A DNA stretch of 51,084 nt from OCS116 cluster bacterium AG-390-I16 (GTDB lineage: Bacteria; Pseudomonadota; Alphaproteobacteria; MED-G09): assembly GCA_003279705.1 (NCBI GenBank), contig QCGZ01000007.1:1-51084 (forward strand). The letters run 5' to 3'. The notes below the pieces were generated by a model. That model was not told the DNA's origin. It saw nothing but the letters and a program-made list of their open reading frames with translations, and searched no databases. Both the position numbers and the translations under genes were made by a program. Positions 16,145-25,872 of the stretch are shown piece by piece. How positions within the stretch are numbered: position 1 is the stretch's first letter; the number at the start of each line of letters is the position of its first letter.

Positions 16145-16157
16145 ATTCACCTTAAAT

Positions 16158-17960
16158 CTAATTTTCATCAAACTTAAGTGCTGATATAAATGCATCTTGA
16201 GGAATATTTACACTTCCAAACTCGCGCATTCTTTTCTTTCCTTTCTTTTGCTTTTCTAATAATTTCTTTTTTCGGGTAACGTCACCGCCATATAATTTTT
16301 CGGTAACATCTTTTCTAAAAGGCGGTATCGTCTCTCTTGCAATTACTCTGGCACCAATGGCTGCCTGAACAGGTACTTTGAATTGATGGCGGGGTATCAA
16401 ATCTTTTAATTTCTTACACATTGTTCGACCGCGCATATCCGCTCTGTCAGCATGTACAATTATTGATAATGCATCAACTGTTTCAGAGTTAACTAGTACA
16501 CTCATCTTCACTAATTTCTCTTGTTTGTATGTATCCATTTGCCAGTCAAAGCTTGCATAGCCACTTGAAATTGATTTTAGTCGATCATAAAAATCAAAAA
16601 CGACCTCATTTAATGGCAGATCATAAACTACCATTGCTCTTGTTCCAGCATAAGTTAATTCAACTTGATTACCTCTTCTTTCTTCGCATAATTTTAATAC
16701 TGCGCCCAGATATTCATCAGGTACAAGAATAGTCGCCTTAATCCAAGGTTCCTCAATATAATTTATTAAACTAGGGTCGGGCATATCTGCAGGATTATGA
16801 AGGTCAATACATTTACCATCATTAAGATAAATTTTATAAATAACACTTGGAGCGGTAGTAATTAGATCAATATCAAATTCTCTTTCTATTCTCTCTCTTA
16901 CTATTTCAAGATGAAGAAGGCCTAAAAAGCCACATCGAAAACCAAACCCAAGGGCTGCAGAATTTTCTGTTTCGTGCTGAAAACTTGAGTCATTTAAACT
17001 AAGCTTTTCTATAGATTCTCTTAAGTCTTCAAATTCTCCGCTATCGACTGGAAATAAGCCACAAAAAACAGATGGTTGTGATGGTCTAAATCCTTTGAGC
17101 ATTTCTTTACAGGGTTTTTTATCATCAGTTATCGTGTCACCTATCTGAGTATCTGATACCGTTTTTATACCTGCGATAATGTAACCTAATTCGCCAGGTC
17201 CTAATTTATTTACTGATACTTTTTTTGGTGTAAATACCCCAATATCATCAATTTCATAGGTACTGTTTGTACCCATCATTTTTATTTTTTGTCCTTTTAT
17301 TAATTCACCATTTATTACTCTAACCAGAACTATTACGCCCAAATATGAATCATACCAACTATCAACGAGTAAAGCTTTTGTTTCTTCAATATCACCGCCA
17401 GATGGAGGGTTTAATCTCTCTATTAGAGCTTCAAAAATATCATCTATTCCCTGGCCTGTTTTAGCCGAGACATATATTGCATCTGACGCATCGAGGCCAA
17501 TAACATCTTCTATTTGCATAGCAACTGTTTCAGGCTCTGCAGCAGGTAAATCAATTTTATTGATAACAGGAATAATTTCGTGATCAAGATCGATAGCTTG
17601 ATAAACATTTGCAAGCGTTTGAGCCTCAACCCCTTGTGTTGAGTCAACAACTAATATTGATCCTTCACAGGCTGACAAAGATCTACTAACTTCATAAGCA
17701 AAATCAACATGACCAGGGGTATCAATCAAATTAAGCTGAAAATTTACACCATTTTTATCTTTATAGTTTAATCTCACAGTTTGCGCTTTGATTGTTATTC
17801 CTCTCTCTCTTTCAATATCCATGGAGTCTAAGACCTGATCTTTCATCTCTCTATCAGTCAGTCCATCACAACTCTGAATTAATCTATCAGCAAGGGTAGA
17901 TTTGCCATGATCAATATGAGCAATAATTGAGAAATTCCTAATATTTTTAATATCTGTCAT
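16158..17960 (-). CDS. lepA: Elongation factor 4 (LepA), 600 aa
   Basis: Translational GTPase. G1 AHIDHGKST (near residues 14-22), G2 in [11 protein letters not shown]3 DTPGHVDF and G4 NKID are all intact. Later domains include the EF4-specific segment [22 protein letters not shown] and the closing [20 protein letters not shown], characteristic of the LepA C-terminal domain. The length equals the usual 595-605 residues. It acts on the ribosome, where it back-translocates tRNA or assists 30S biogenesis. The tRNA-Ser gene follows 18 bp after its stop and may share its transcript. It follows pheT by 32 bp on the same strand. Confidence 0.98.
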   Translation of the reverse strand: MTDIKNIRNFSIIAHIDHGKSTLADRLIQSCDGLTDREMKDQVLDSMDIERERGITIKAQTVRLNYKDKNGVNFQLNLIDTPGHVDFAYEVSRSLSACEGSILVVDSTQGVEAQTLANVYQAIDLDHEIIPVINKIDLPAAEPETVAMQIEDVIGLDASDAIYVSAKTGQGIDDIFEALIERLNPPSGGDIEETKALLVDSWYDSYLGVIVLVRVINGELIKGQKIKMMGTNSTYEIDDIGVFTPKKVSVNKLGPGELGYIIAGIKTVSDTQIGDTITDDKKPCKEMLKGFRPSQPSVFCGLFPVDSGEFEDLRESIEKLSLNDSSFQHETENSAALGFGFRCGFLGLLHLEIVRERIEREFDIDLITTAPSVIYKIYLNDGKCIDLHNPADMPDPSLINYIEEPWIKATILVPDEYLGAVLKLCEERRGNQVELTYAGTRAMVVYDLPLNEVVFDFYDRLKSISSGYASFDWQMDTYKQEKLVKMSVLVNSETVDALSIIVHADRADMRGRTMCKKLKDLIPRHQFKVPVQAAIGARVIARETIPPFRKDVTEKLYGGDVTRKKKLLEKQKKGKKRMREFGSVNIPQDAFISALKFDEN

Positions 17961-17992
17961 TAATGAAGGTATATCATAAAAATTTTATAAAA

Positions 17993-20374
17993 CTAGCTAC
18001 GCAATTTTCCTTTCGTTGCGCTTTCTACAGAATTGATAACTTTAAGAGAAATATTTTCTAACTCAGAGTCAGTTAAAGTATGATCTGTTTGCTGAATTGT
18101 AATTTCAATGGCAATGGATTTATTTTTATCATTAAGGAATTGATCAAATATCTTTACGTTTTGTATAAGTTTATTATCAGATTTCATAGCTGCTTCAATA
18201 ATCGTTTGGGCGCTTACCTCATTATTAACAACAAATGAAAAATCCCTTCTTACTGGTTGTAAATTATAAATCTCAGGTGCAGTTTGTATTAATTTTTTCT
18301 CTTTTAATAAGTTTATACAATCTAAAAATATCTCAAACCCAACAGCTACATTAAAATCTTTTTCTTTAATAATTTTTGGATGAATTTCACCAAAGTTTGC
18401 AATGATATCTCCTTTTTTTGACAATATTTGACCTGATCTTCCAGGATGATAAAATTTTGGAGCAGAGTTTTTGATTTTAATTTTTTGATTGTTAATACCT
18501 ATCTCTTCTAAAACCGAAGCAACATCCTTTTTTACGTCAAAGACATCTACTTTTTTAGATCCTTGCCAATCTTTTCCAAATTGTTCTAGCTTATAAGTAC
18601 CGGTCCTTACACCAGATGCTATTAAAATTTGACCGTCTTCATCTTTACCAGAAAAACCAGGGCCCAATTCAAAAATACCAAGATCCCCATATCCTCTTTT
18701 AGAGTTTTCATCAGCAATATTTATTATTGAAGCAAGAGGTGTTGGTCTCATATCAGATAATTCTTCTGAGATTGGATTGATAATTTTTAAACTATTTTTG
18801 CCGCCTCCATAATTTTTTGCATCCTCTTCATTTATAAATGAATAAGAAATAGTCTCTAATAAACCCCTGGAGGCAATAGCTCTTCTTATTAGTCTTAAAT
18901 TTTTTTGTTCATCAGTTAATATAGGCTTTGAAGGTTGTTGTTTGTTAAACAAAGGTTCTGATTTTATATTATTTAGTCCATAAATTCTTACAACTTCTTC
19001 AACAATATCTTCGTTTATTGAAATATCGGGCCTCCAAGAAGGTATTGTTATTTCCCAATCTTTTGAAACTTTAAAACCTAAAGAATTTAGAATTTTATTA
19101 GTAATTTTATTGTCAATTTTTAGGCCTGTCATTTCTCTAACTAATTCGGGTTTAAAGTTAATTTTTTTATTTACGAATTTTCTATTATCAATAACTGATA
19201 CTTCTCCAGCACTACCTCCGCATAATTCTATTATTAAACTAGTTGCATACTCTAAACCTTCTAAAACATATTCAGGATCAACACCTCTTTCAAATCGATA
19301 CCTTGAATCAGACATTATATTTACTTTTCTTCCAGTAATTGCGGTTTTGACAGGGTCAAAATAAGCTGACTCAAGAAATATTTCGGTTGTATTCATTGAG
19401 GATCCAGAAACTTCTCCACCCATAATACCGCCAATACCCAATACTTTTTCATCATCAGCTATTACACACATTTCATTATCTAATTTATAATTTTTACCAT
19501 CTAAAGCTTGAATTTCTTCACCTTTTTTTGAACTTCTAGCACCAATTTTTTTTGAGATTTTTTTTAAATCATAGACGTGAAGTGGTCTGCCTTTATCAAA
19601 ATTTATATAATTTGTAATATCAACTAAACAATTTACTGATCTTAAACCTATGGCCTCAAGTTTATTTACTAACCATTCAGGACTTTTAGTATTTTTTACA
19701 TTTTTTATTATTCTTCCAGAGAAAATTGAACATGCATCATCTTGATTTTTATAATCAAGAAATATTGGAAATTTTTCTTTAGAAACAGATATCTCTTTTT
19801 TATCTTTATTAACAAGCTCACCAACACCTGCTGCTGCTAAATCTCTTGCTATCCCATAAACACCAAGACAGTCTGGTCTATTTGGAGTGATAGCTATTTC
19901 GATTTGAGTATCATTTAAATTCAATTCATTAGCTATAGATTTACCGGGTTTTAAATTATTAGATATCTCGGCGATTCCTTCAGAGTCTTCACCTAGGCAT
20001 AACTCTTTCTTTGAACATAGCATTCCAGAAGATTCGATACCTCTAATTTTTGCTTTTTTTAATTTAAAACCAGAATCTGGAATAGTACTACCAACAGGTG
20101 CGTATATAGTTGTTAAACCTTCTCTTGCATTTTTCGCACCACAAACCACTTCAATTGTTTCTTCACCAATATCTACTAGACACAATTGAAGCCTATCTGC
20201 ATTTGGATGTTTTTTTGTAGAAATAATTTTTGCTACTTTGAAGTCTTTATATACAGAGTACTGATCGAAAGCCTCTTCTACCTCTAAACCAATGTTTGTA
20301 AGGGTTTCTAGTATAGTATTTATATCTTTATCTGTTTTTAGATATTCTTTTAACCAAGATAGAGTAAATTTCAT
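17993..20374 (-). CDS. pheT: Phenylalanine-tRNA ligase beta subunit (793 aa)
   Basis: The N-terminus MKFTLSWLKEYL is typical. An OB-fold tRNA-binding domain follows (residues about 40-150, with KHPNADRLQLCLVDIG). The B3/B4 editing region carries NCLVDITNY and GGEVSG, the B5 domain spans about 400-475, the catalytic-like core holds RPTPLASII, and a C-terminal anticodon-binding FDX-ACB domain (QPVRRDFSFVV to the end) closes the protein. The length matches the family (about 795). It charges tRNA-Phe as an alpha2-beta2 enzyme with PheS, whose gene overlaps by 4 bp (ATGA type), indicating translational coupling. Confidence 0.98.
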   Translation of the reverse strand: MKFTLSWLKEYLKTDKDINTILETLTNIGLEVEEAFDQYSVYKDFKVAKIISTKKHPNADRLQLCLVDIGEETIEVVCGAKNAREGLTTIYAPVGSTIPDSGFKLKKAKIRGIESSGMLCSKKELCLGEDSEGIAEISNNLKPGKSIANELNLNDTQIEIAITPNRPDCLGVYGIARDLAAAGVGELVNKDKKEISVSKEKFPIFLDYKNQDDACSIFSGRIIKNVKNTKSPEWLVNKLEAIGLRSVNCLVDITNYINFDKGRPLHVYDLKKISKKIGARSSKKGEEIQALDGKNYKLDNEMCVIADDEKVLGIGGIMGGEVSGSSMNTTEIFLESAYFDPVKTAITGRKVNIMSDSRYRFERGVDPEYVLEGLEYATSLIIELCGGSAGEVSVIDNRKFVNKKINFKPELVREMTGLKIDNKITNKILNSLGFKVSKDWEITIPSWRPDISINEDIVEEVVRIYGLNNIKSEPLFNKQQPSKPILTDEQKNLRLIRRAIASRGLLETISYSFINEEDAKNYGGGKNSLKIINPISEELSDMRPTPLASIINIADENSKRGYGDLGIFELGPGFSGKDEDGQILIASGVRTGTYKLEQFGKDWQGSKKVDVFDVKKDVASVLEEIGINNQKIKIKNSAPKFYHPGRSGQILSKKGDIIANFGEIHPKIIKEKDFNVAVGFEIFLDCINLLKEKKLIQTAPEIYNLQPVRRDFSFVVNNEVSAQTIIEAAMKSDNKLIQNVKIFDQFLNDKNKSIAIEITIQQTDHTLTDSELENISLKVINSVESATKGKLRS

Positions 20375-21462
20375 TTTTTTAGACCTCTCGAAAGAGTAGG
20401 TAAATCAAGAAACGAGAATCCATAGTGACTCAACCATCTAATATCACCGTTGAAGAATGTTCTTAAATCAGGAATTCCATATTTTAATTGAGCTAATCTA
20501 TCAACGCCTAGACCAAAAGCAAAACCTTGATATTTACTGGGATCAATATTTGAGGATCTTAAAACCTCAGGGTGAACCATTCCTGCTCCTGCAACCTCAA
20601 GCCAATCGGAGCCTTCACCTATTTTAAGAACTGAACCAGATCTATCACATAATACATCAACCTCTAATGATGGTTCAGTAAAAGGAAAGTAACTTGGTCT
20701 TAATTGAATTTCTATATTATCTAATTCAAAAAATGATTTAAAGAATGTTTCTAAAGTCCATTTTAAGTGGCCAAGATGAGTCTTTTCATCAACAACCAAA
20801 CCCTCTATTTGATGAAACATTGGAGTATGGGTTTGATCAGAGTCACATCTGTATGTTCTGCCTGGTGAAATAAACTTAAAAGGTGGTTTACCTTTCTCCA
20901 TAGTTCTTACTTGAACAGGACTTGTATGGGTTCTTAGAACATATTTTTCTTTTGTATTGTCATCGTTTAAATAAAAGGTATCGTGCATTTGTCTGGCAGG
21001 ATGTGACTCAGGGATATTTAGAGCGTTAAAATTATAGTGTTCAGTTTCAATATCTGGACCTTCTGATATTTTATAACCTAAGGAACCAAATATTTCAGAA
21101 ATTTCATCAAGAACCTGTGATACAGGGTGGATTTTACCATACTTTGATTGGTTGACTTGAATAGGCAGTGTGACATCAATCTTTTCTTCTAATAATTGTT
21201 TTTCTAATTCGATATTTGCTAGTTCAATTTTCTTTAAAGAAATAGCATCAGAAATATTTTTTTTTAAAATATTTAGCTTGGAGCCTTGCTCCTTTTTATC
21301 CTCAGGACTGAGTTTTGATAAATCCTTCATTAAAAGCGAAACCTTACCTTTTTTACCAAGCTCTGCAATACGGATTTTTTCAAGAGAGTCTTGATTTTCT
21401 GCAACAGAGATTTTTTTTAAAATCTCTTTCTCTAATGTTTCAGAATAAGTCATAAGTTTCAC
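20371..21462 (-). CDS. pheS: Phenylalanine-tRNA ligase alpha subunit (363 aa)
   Basis: An N-terminal coiled-coil (residues about 10-95) is followed by the class II synthetase core: HPARQMHDTFYL, motif 2 region RTYRCDSDQTHTPMFHQIEG, and motif 3 GFAFGLGVDRLAQLKYGIPDLR. Phenylalanine-pocket residues are in place. The first ATG is used here; a second Met at residue 4 is also possible, and neither has a clear Shine-Dalgarno advantage. It overlaps pheT by 4 bp and lies 49 bp downstream of rplT, giving the classical infC-rpmI-rplT-pheS-pheT order. Confidence 0.98.
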   Translation of the reverse strand: MKLMTYSETLEKEILKKISVAENQDSLEKIRIAELGKKGKVSLLMKDLSKLSPEDKKEQGSKLNILKKNISDAISLKKIELANIELEKQLLEEKIDVTLPIQVNQSKYGKIHPVSQVLDEISEIFGSLGYKISEGPDIETEHYNFNALNIPESHPARQMHDTFYLNDDNTKEKYVLRTHTSPVQVRTMEKGKPPFKFISPGRTYRCDSDQTHTPMFHQIEGLVVDEKTHLGHLKWTLETFFKSFFELDNIEIQLRPSYFPFTEPSLEVDVLCDRSGSVLKIGEGSDWLEVAGAGMVHPEVLRSSNIDPSKYQGFAFGLGVDRLAQLKYGIPDLRTFFNGDIRWLSHYGFSFLDLPTLSRGLKK

Positions 21463-21511
21463 CCAAGAACTATAAAAGCATTAAATAAATGATTTTAAAA
21501 CAAATTTAGTT

Positions 21512-21868
21512 TTATTTTAATGTAGATTGAGCTTTTTCAACTAATTTCTGAAAACCTGCAGCATCTGACACAGCTAACTCTGCCAAAACTTTTCTATCAA
21601 TTTCAATACCTGCCTTCGATAGTCCATTTATGAATTGTCCATATGTTGAGCCGTTAAGTCTTGCAGCAGCATTAATTCTTTGAATCCATAAGGATCTGAA
21701 GCTTCTTTTTCTTGCTTTTCTATCCCTATAAGCATACTGCCCAGCTTTTTCAACAGCTTGGTTAGCAATCCTGAAAGTATTTTTTCTTCTTCCCCAGTAA
21801 CCCTTAGCACTTTTTATAACTTTTCTATGCCTTGCATGGCTTGCTGGTCCACCTTTTACTCTGGCCAT
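21512..21868 (-). CDS. rplT: 50S ribosomal protein L20 (118 aa)
   Basis: The conserved basic N-terminus ([25 protein letters not shown]) and [25 protein letters not shown] are diagnostic of L20, and the length is the family norm. It binds 23S rRNA early in 50S assembly and, in several bacteria, represses its own operon by binding the rpmI leader. The start has a good Shine-Dalgarno (AGGAGAG, about 4-5 bp before the ATG). It follows rpmI by 10 bp. Confidence 0.99.
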   Translation of the reverse strand: MARVKGGPASHARHRKVIKSAKGYWGRRKNTFRIANQAVEKAGQYAYRDRKARKRSFRSLWIQRINAAARLNGSTYGQFINGLSKAGIEIDRKVLAELAVSDAAGFQKLVEKAQSTLK

Positions 21869-21878
21869 CTATCTCTCC

Positions 21879-22076
21879 TTAAGCGTATGGCAGGAATTTT
21901 TTTACTATCCTGCTGTCAGAATCGGAAAGAACGGTAGTTCCTCTTTTATTCCGTATTTGTTTAGGGGTTCTTTTAATCATGCCGTGCCTTTTACCAGCTT
22001 GTGCACGAGAAACTTTACCTGAAGCGGTAAGTTTGAAGCGTTTTTTTGCTCCACTTTTTGTTTTCAATTTGGGCAT
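21879..22076 (-). CDS. rpmI: 50S ribosomal protein L35 (65 aa)
   Basis: The protein starts at [14 protein letters not shown], the normal N-terminus of L35. The chosen ATG (22074-22076) follows an AGGAG sequence by about 8 bp. An upstream in-frame start would add 18 non-conserved residues and is rejected. The internal segment [18 protein letters not shown] is characteristic. It is located between infC and rplT as in most bacteria. Confidence 0.98.
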   Translation of the reverse strand: MPKLKTKSGAKKRFKLTASGKVSRAQAGKRHGMIKRTPKQIRNKRGTTVLSDSDSRIVKKFLPYA

Positions 22077-22129
22077 TTTGCATTCTCCTGTATTAAAATA
22101 ATTAAAGGAATAAGCTTTTAAGATAAACA

Positions 22130-22144
22130 CGGCATGCCCTGCCG
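22130..22144 (-). promoter_or_regulatory. Possible leader hairpin upstream of rpmI
   Basis: CGGCA (22130-22134) and TGCCG (22140-22144) form a 5-bp GC-rich stem around a 5-nt loop, in the 126-nt gap between infC and rpmI. On the minus strand the stem is followed by TGTTTATCTT, so partial termination is conceivable. In other bacteria this gap holds the L20-binding translational operator. The match is by position only; no L20-site sequence can be verified here. Confidence 0.35.
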
Positions 22145-22202
22145 GATCATCTAGTGTGGTTTATTTATATTACTTTTATAAATAATTCAACCTAAGAAGT
22201 GA

Positions 22203-22739
22203 TTATCTTGGTGCTAAGACCATAATCATTTGTCTTCCTTCAAATTTTGGATTTAGCTCTACTTTAGCAATAGGATTAATTTCATCTTTAACTTTTTGTA
22301 AAAGATCAGCCCCCCTGTCTTGGTGAGCCATTTCTCTACCTCTAAATCTTAGTGTTATTTTTACTTTGTCACCTTCATTTAAAAATTTTTCAACACTTCT
22401 CATTTTTACTTGGTAATCATGAACGTCAATATTTGGACGAAGTTTAATTTCTTTTATATCAATTGTTTTTTGCTTCTTTTTTGCTTGATTGGCCTTTTTT
22501 TGACTTTCATATTTGTATTTACCATAATCCATAACCTTACAGACAGGTGGATTTGTTTTAGGAGAAATTTCAACTAGGTCTAATCCTTGTTCTTTTGATA
22601 TTTCAATTGCTTGAGGTGTAGGTATATTACCTTTTTTTTCACCAGATGAATCTATGAGCAGAACTTCCTCTGCTGTGATTTGATCATTGACGCGTGGTCC
22701 TTTTGAGGATGGTGGCGTCGAGTTATATTGTCTACCTAT
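22203..22739 (-). CDS. infC: Translation initiation factor IF-3 (178 aa) with a probable AUA start codon
   Basis: The first ATG in this frame (22532) lies inside the conserved segment [10 protein letters not shown] and would remove the whole N-domain. Extending the frame upstream restores the full factor: [24 protein letters not shown]-like [10 protein letters not shown], and GLDLVEISP. The frame is closed by TAG at 22752-22754, and the only near-cognate start between is ATA at 22737-22739, placed 8 nt after a GGGAG Shine-Dalgarno (22748-22752). The result is 178 residues, normal for IF-3 (170-180). E. coli infC uses AUU and is autoregulated because IF-3 discriminates against such starts; the same control is likely here. 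C-domain: [14 protein letters not shown] and [10 protein letters not shown]. Confidence 0.93.
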   Translation of the reverse strand: MGRQYNSTPPSSKGPRVNDQITAEEVLLIDSSGEKKGNIPTPQAIEISKEQGLDLVEISPKTNPPVCKVMDYGKYKYESQKKANQAKKKQKTIDIKEIKLRPNIDVHDYQVKMRSVEKFLNEGDKVKITLRFRGREMAHQDRGADLLQKVKDEINPIAKVELNPKFEGRQMIMVLAPR

Positions 22740-22747
22740 GGAAACTT

Positions 22748-22752
22748 CTCCC
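22748..22752 (-). promoter_or_regulatory. Shine-Dalgarno that decides the infC start
   Basis: GGGAG on the minus strand, 8 nt before the ATA codon at 22737-22739. It overlaps the in-frame TAG region (22752-22754), so translation must begin downstream of it. This makes ATA the best-supported start for IF-3. Confidence 0.7.
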
Positions 22753-22803
22753 TATTTAATAATTACCTTAAGATTGCCTTCTAAAAATATCATGTCAAGA
22801 AAT

Positions 22804-23979
22804 TCATTCAAAAATCAATAATCTTTTATAAACTTCTAATGTCTTTTTACACATATTTTCAAGTGAAAAATTATTTTTAACATTTAAAACAGCTCTATCA
22901 CGCATTTCATTTAAGCCTTTGCCATCCATTAAAATAGCTTTTTTTATTGCTTCTGATAAAGCCAAAGGGTCATTAGGCTTAACTTTGAAGCCTGTAAAGC
23001 TATCACCACTTATAATCGTATCTTTAACTGCTCCATGATCAGAGGCTATTATAGTTTTTCCTGCAGCTTGTGTCTCTATTGGTATTCTCCCAAATGGTTC
23101 AGGTTCTATTGATGGTGACAATACTATTTCCGAGGCTTGATAAGCAAGCTGCATATTCTCTATTCTTTCAACTAATTTAATATTTTTTTGTAATTTATAT
23201 TTTTCAATCAAAGAGTCTAATTTTTTAACATAACTCTCTGCGCCACTCTTTTCTCCTGCAAAAACAAAGATTGTCTCATTGAAAAATTTTTCTTTTTTTA
23301 AAAAATTGATTGCCTCTATTGTTACTAAATGTCCTTTCCATCGAGTCAACCTTGCTGGGAATAAAATTATTCTTTTATTATTATCAATCGACCATAATTT
23401 TTTTATATTATCAATTTCTGTTTTAGAAAATTTTCCTAATTCATATGATTTAACATCAACACCCCTAGAAACAATATCAATCTTGCTAATATCTATATTA
23501 TAAATTTTAGAAATTCTTTTAGCGGTATAAGATGAGTTAGCTATAACTGCATCACCTTTTAGCATAATTGAGTTATACATTTTCTTCAAAAAAGACGAAT
23601 TACTTACATGACCATGCCATGTAGTTAATACTGGTATGCCTATTCTCTTTGCTGCAAAAATTGCGGACCAAGCAGGTCCTCTTGATCTTACATGAACTAG
23701 ATCAATTTTTTTTTCTCGAAAAATTTTTATGAAAATAAAAAAATTTTTTATTACTGAATAAGGATTCTTTTTATCAATTGGTAGTTTTATAACTTCTATA
23801 TTAGCTTTCTCAAGATCATTTATAAGTTTTCCTCCTGAAGTTAGAACTAGAGATAAAAAATTTGTTTCTTTAAGAAAATTTGTTATCTCTAAAACTGTTC
23901 TCTCAGCACCACCTATTTCCATATTAGGAATTATTTGTAGAATTCTTTTATTTTTATACTTAAAATCTGATTCTAACAT
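22804..23979 (-). CDS. Glycosyltransferase family 4 (GT-B fold), 391 aa
   Basis: The N-domain opens with RILQIIPNMEIGGAERTVLEI, the typical GT4 acceptor-side loop. HVRSRGPAWSAI and TTWHGHVS follow. The C-domain carries RLTRWKGH (donor phosphate contacts) and the E-x7-E-like motif EPEPFGRIPIETQAAGKTII (near residues 295-315) that binds the nucleotide-sugar. A cytoplasmic, membrane-associated retaining transferase for LPS or other surface glycans is likely. No other glycan genes adjoin it, so the sugar and acceptor are unknown. Its start is only 13 bp from the divergent alpha/beta hydrolase start. Confidence 0.92.
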   Translation of the reverse strand: MLESDFKYKNKRILQIIPNMEIGGAERTVLEITNFLKETNFLSLVLTSGGKLINDLEKANIEVIKLPIDKKNPYSVIKNFFIFIKIFREKKIDLVHVRSRGPAWSAIFAAKRIGIPVLTTWHGHVSNSSFLKKMYNSIMLKGDAVIANSSYTAKRISKIYNIDISKIDIVSRGVDVKSYELGKFSKTEIDNIKKLWSIDNNKRIILFPARLTRWKGHLVTIEAINFLKKEKFFNETIFVFAGEKSGAESYVKKLDSLIEKYKLQKNIKLVERIENMQLAYQASEIVLSPSIEPEPFGRIPIETQAAGKTIIASDHGAVKDTIISGDSFTGFKVKPNDPLALSEAIKKAILMDGKGLNEMRDRAVLNVKNNFSLENMCKKTLEVYKRLLIFE

Positions 23980-23992
23980 ATATTATAAACCT

Positions 23993-24751
23993 ATGAAAAA
24001 ATTATATGATACATTAAAAATCGTAAATGGTAATTCATTAGCTTATATTTATGATTATTCTGCAAAAAATAAGCATAATCTTGTTTGGTTTGGTGGTTTA
24101 AATTCTGACATGTATGGAACTAAAGCGGAAGCTATTTCTGAATATGCTTCGCTTAATAATTTAAATTTCTGTAGATTTGATTATTGTGGGCATGGTCTTT
24201 CATCTGGAAATTTTGAAGATTTTAATATTTCCGATTGGTTAAATGACAGCATATCTATTTTAGATAATATTTGTATGGGACAACAAATTTTTATTGGGTC
24301 ATCAATGGGTGGTTGGATCTCACTATTGTTAGCTCTTAAAAGAAAGAAAAGAGTGAATGGTCTTGTTTTGATTGCTCCAGCTGTTGATATGACAGAAATA
24401 CTAATGTGGAATAATTTTAGTAATAAAGAAAAAGAATTGCTTGAAGAAAAAGGTTATATAGAAATTTTTTCCGATGATTATCCTTCCTACAAAATAACAA
24501 AAAACATAATTAACGATGGAAGAAATCATTTACTAATGAACGAGCAAATTGCATTAGAATGCCCTGTAAATATAATTCATGGAATGGAAGATGACGCTGT
24601 TCCTTGGAGTTTATCAATAGAATTAAGTAAAAAAATTTCATCCAACTCCATAACTCAATCTTATATAAAAGATGGAGATCACGCGCTTTCTCGTTTGTCA
24701 GATTTGGATATTATATTTTTTTCTATAGAGCAGATTATAAAAAAAATTTAA
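23993..24751 (+). CDS. Alpha/beta hydrolase (252 aa)
   Basis: The nucleophile elbow is GSSMGG with Ser104. A catalytic acid is offered by IIHGMEDDAVPW, and the histidine by GDHALSR near the C-terminus. The oxyanion segment is WFGGLNSDMYGTK. The architecture matches short cytoplasmic serine hydrolases (esterase/peptidase-like); no signal peptide is visible. The substrate is unknown. It ends 2 bp before the convergent queG stop. Confidence 0.87.
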   Translation: MKKLYDTLKIVNGNSLAYIYDYSAKNKHNLVWFGGLNSDMYGTKAEAISEYASLNNLNFCRFDYCGHGLSSGNFEDFNISDWLNDSISILDNICMGQQIFIGSSMGGWISLLLALKRKKRVNGLVLIAPAVDMTEILMWNNFSNKEKELLEEKGYIEIFSDDYPSYKITKNIINDGRNHLLMNEQIALECPVNIIHGMEDDAVPWSLSIELSKKISSNSITQSYIKDGDHALSRLSDLDIIFFSIEQIIKKI

Positions 24752-24753
24752 AT

Positions 24754-25872
24754 TTATAGTTCTATCCACTCTTTAATCACATCTGGATCTTTTTCTTTTG
24801 ATAATGAGAGTTTTTTAATTTTATCTAATTCCTCTCCTTCAGTTATTTGATTTAGTGCCCAAATAGCTGCTCCCCTTACAATCGGTGACTCATCAAAAAT
24901 ATTCTTATTTATATGATATTTTGCGTCTTTTAATTTTGCATTTCCTATAGCTATTAAAACATTCCTTAAAAATCTGTTTCTTCCAATTCTTTTAATAGGT
25001 GATTTTGAAAACATTTTTCTAAAATTATTATCATTAAGTAAAGATAGTTTCTTCAAATCATATAATTCGGTTTGGTTTTTCTGTTTAAATTTTATCTCAT
25101 TAGATTCCTTTGCAAATTTATTCCATGGACAAACAGCTAAACAGTCATCACAACCATATATTCTATTTCCAATTTTAGAGCGAAGATGTGAAGGAATAAT
25201 ACCTTTGTGCTCAATAGTTAGATAAGAAATACACTTTCTAGCATCAAGCTTGTAGGGTTCTGTAAAAGCATCAGTAGGACAAATTTCAATACAATTATTA
25301 CAATTTCCACAATGATTTATCCCTTCTTTATCACTCTCTAATTCTAAATTAGTAAATATCGATGCTAGGAATAACCATGATCCATAATCTCTTGATACTA
25401 AATTAGTATGTTTTCCTTGCCAGCCTAAACCAGCTTTTTGAGCAATTGTTTTCTCCATAATTGGTGCAGTATCAATAAAAACTTTAATTTCTGAATTAGT
25501 TTGATTAACAATCCATCTTCCAAATTTTTTTAAATTTTTCTTTATAACGTCATGATAATCATTTCCTCTGGCGTAAACTGATATATTACCTATTTCTTCA
25601 TTTTCCAGATTTTTCATTGGGTCATGATTAGGGCCATAATTAACCCCGAGGACAATAATGCTTTTTACATCCGGCCAAAGTTTTTTTGGCGAAACCCTTC
25701 TTTCTAAATTCTTTTTTAGCCAGTCCATATCTCCATGAAAATCATTTTCAAGAAAATCTTTTATATAATGTTGATCTTTTTTGTGAATTTTAGGATCAGT
25801 AATTTTAATTATATCAAACCCAAACTCTTTTGATTTTTTTTGTATTGTACTTTTAGAAATCAAGGAGTGCAT
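24754..25872 (-). CDS. queG: Epoxyqueuosine reductase (372 aa)
   Basis: An N-terminal cobalamin-binding reductase region with the catalytic Asp in VFIDTAPIMEK and KAGLGWQGKHTN is followed by two [4Fe-4S] motifs, CGNCNNCIEICP and CDDCLAVCPW, and a C-terminal HEAT-like repeat (GNAKLKDAKYH, SPIVRGAAIWALNQI). This is the full domain order of QueG, which makes queuosine in the wobble position of GUN-decoding tRNAs using cobalamin. The start at 25870-25872 (ATG) is preferred because AGAGGA precedes it by 6 bp; a TTG 39 bp upstream lacks such support. It overlaps the GST gene end by 20 bp. Confidence 0.95.
   Translation of the reverse strand: MHSLISKSTIQKKSKEFGFDIIKITDPKIHKKDQHYIKDFLENDFHGDMDWLKKNLERRVSPKKLWPDVKSIIVLGVNYGPNHDPMKNLENEEIGNISVYARGNDYHDVIKKNLKKFGRWIVNQTNSEIKVFIDTAPIMEKTIAQKAGLGWQGKHTNLVSRDYGSWLFLASIFTNLELESDKEGINHCGNCNNCIEICPTDAFTEPYKLDARKCISYLTIEHKGIIPSHLRSKIGNRIYGCDDCLAVCPWNKFAKESNEIKFKQKNQTELYDLKKLSLLNDNNFRKMFSKSPIKRIGRNRFLRNVLIAIGNAKLKDAKYHINKNIFDESPIVRGAAIWALNQITEGEELDKIKKLSLSKEKDPDVIKEWIEL

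Noticed and set aside
22077-22130. 18-residue N-terminal extension of L35
   Set aside because: The extension is not conserved in L35, and a proper Shine-Dalgarno precedes the internal ATG at 22076.
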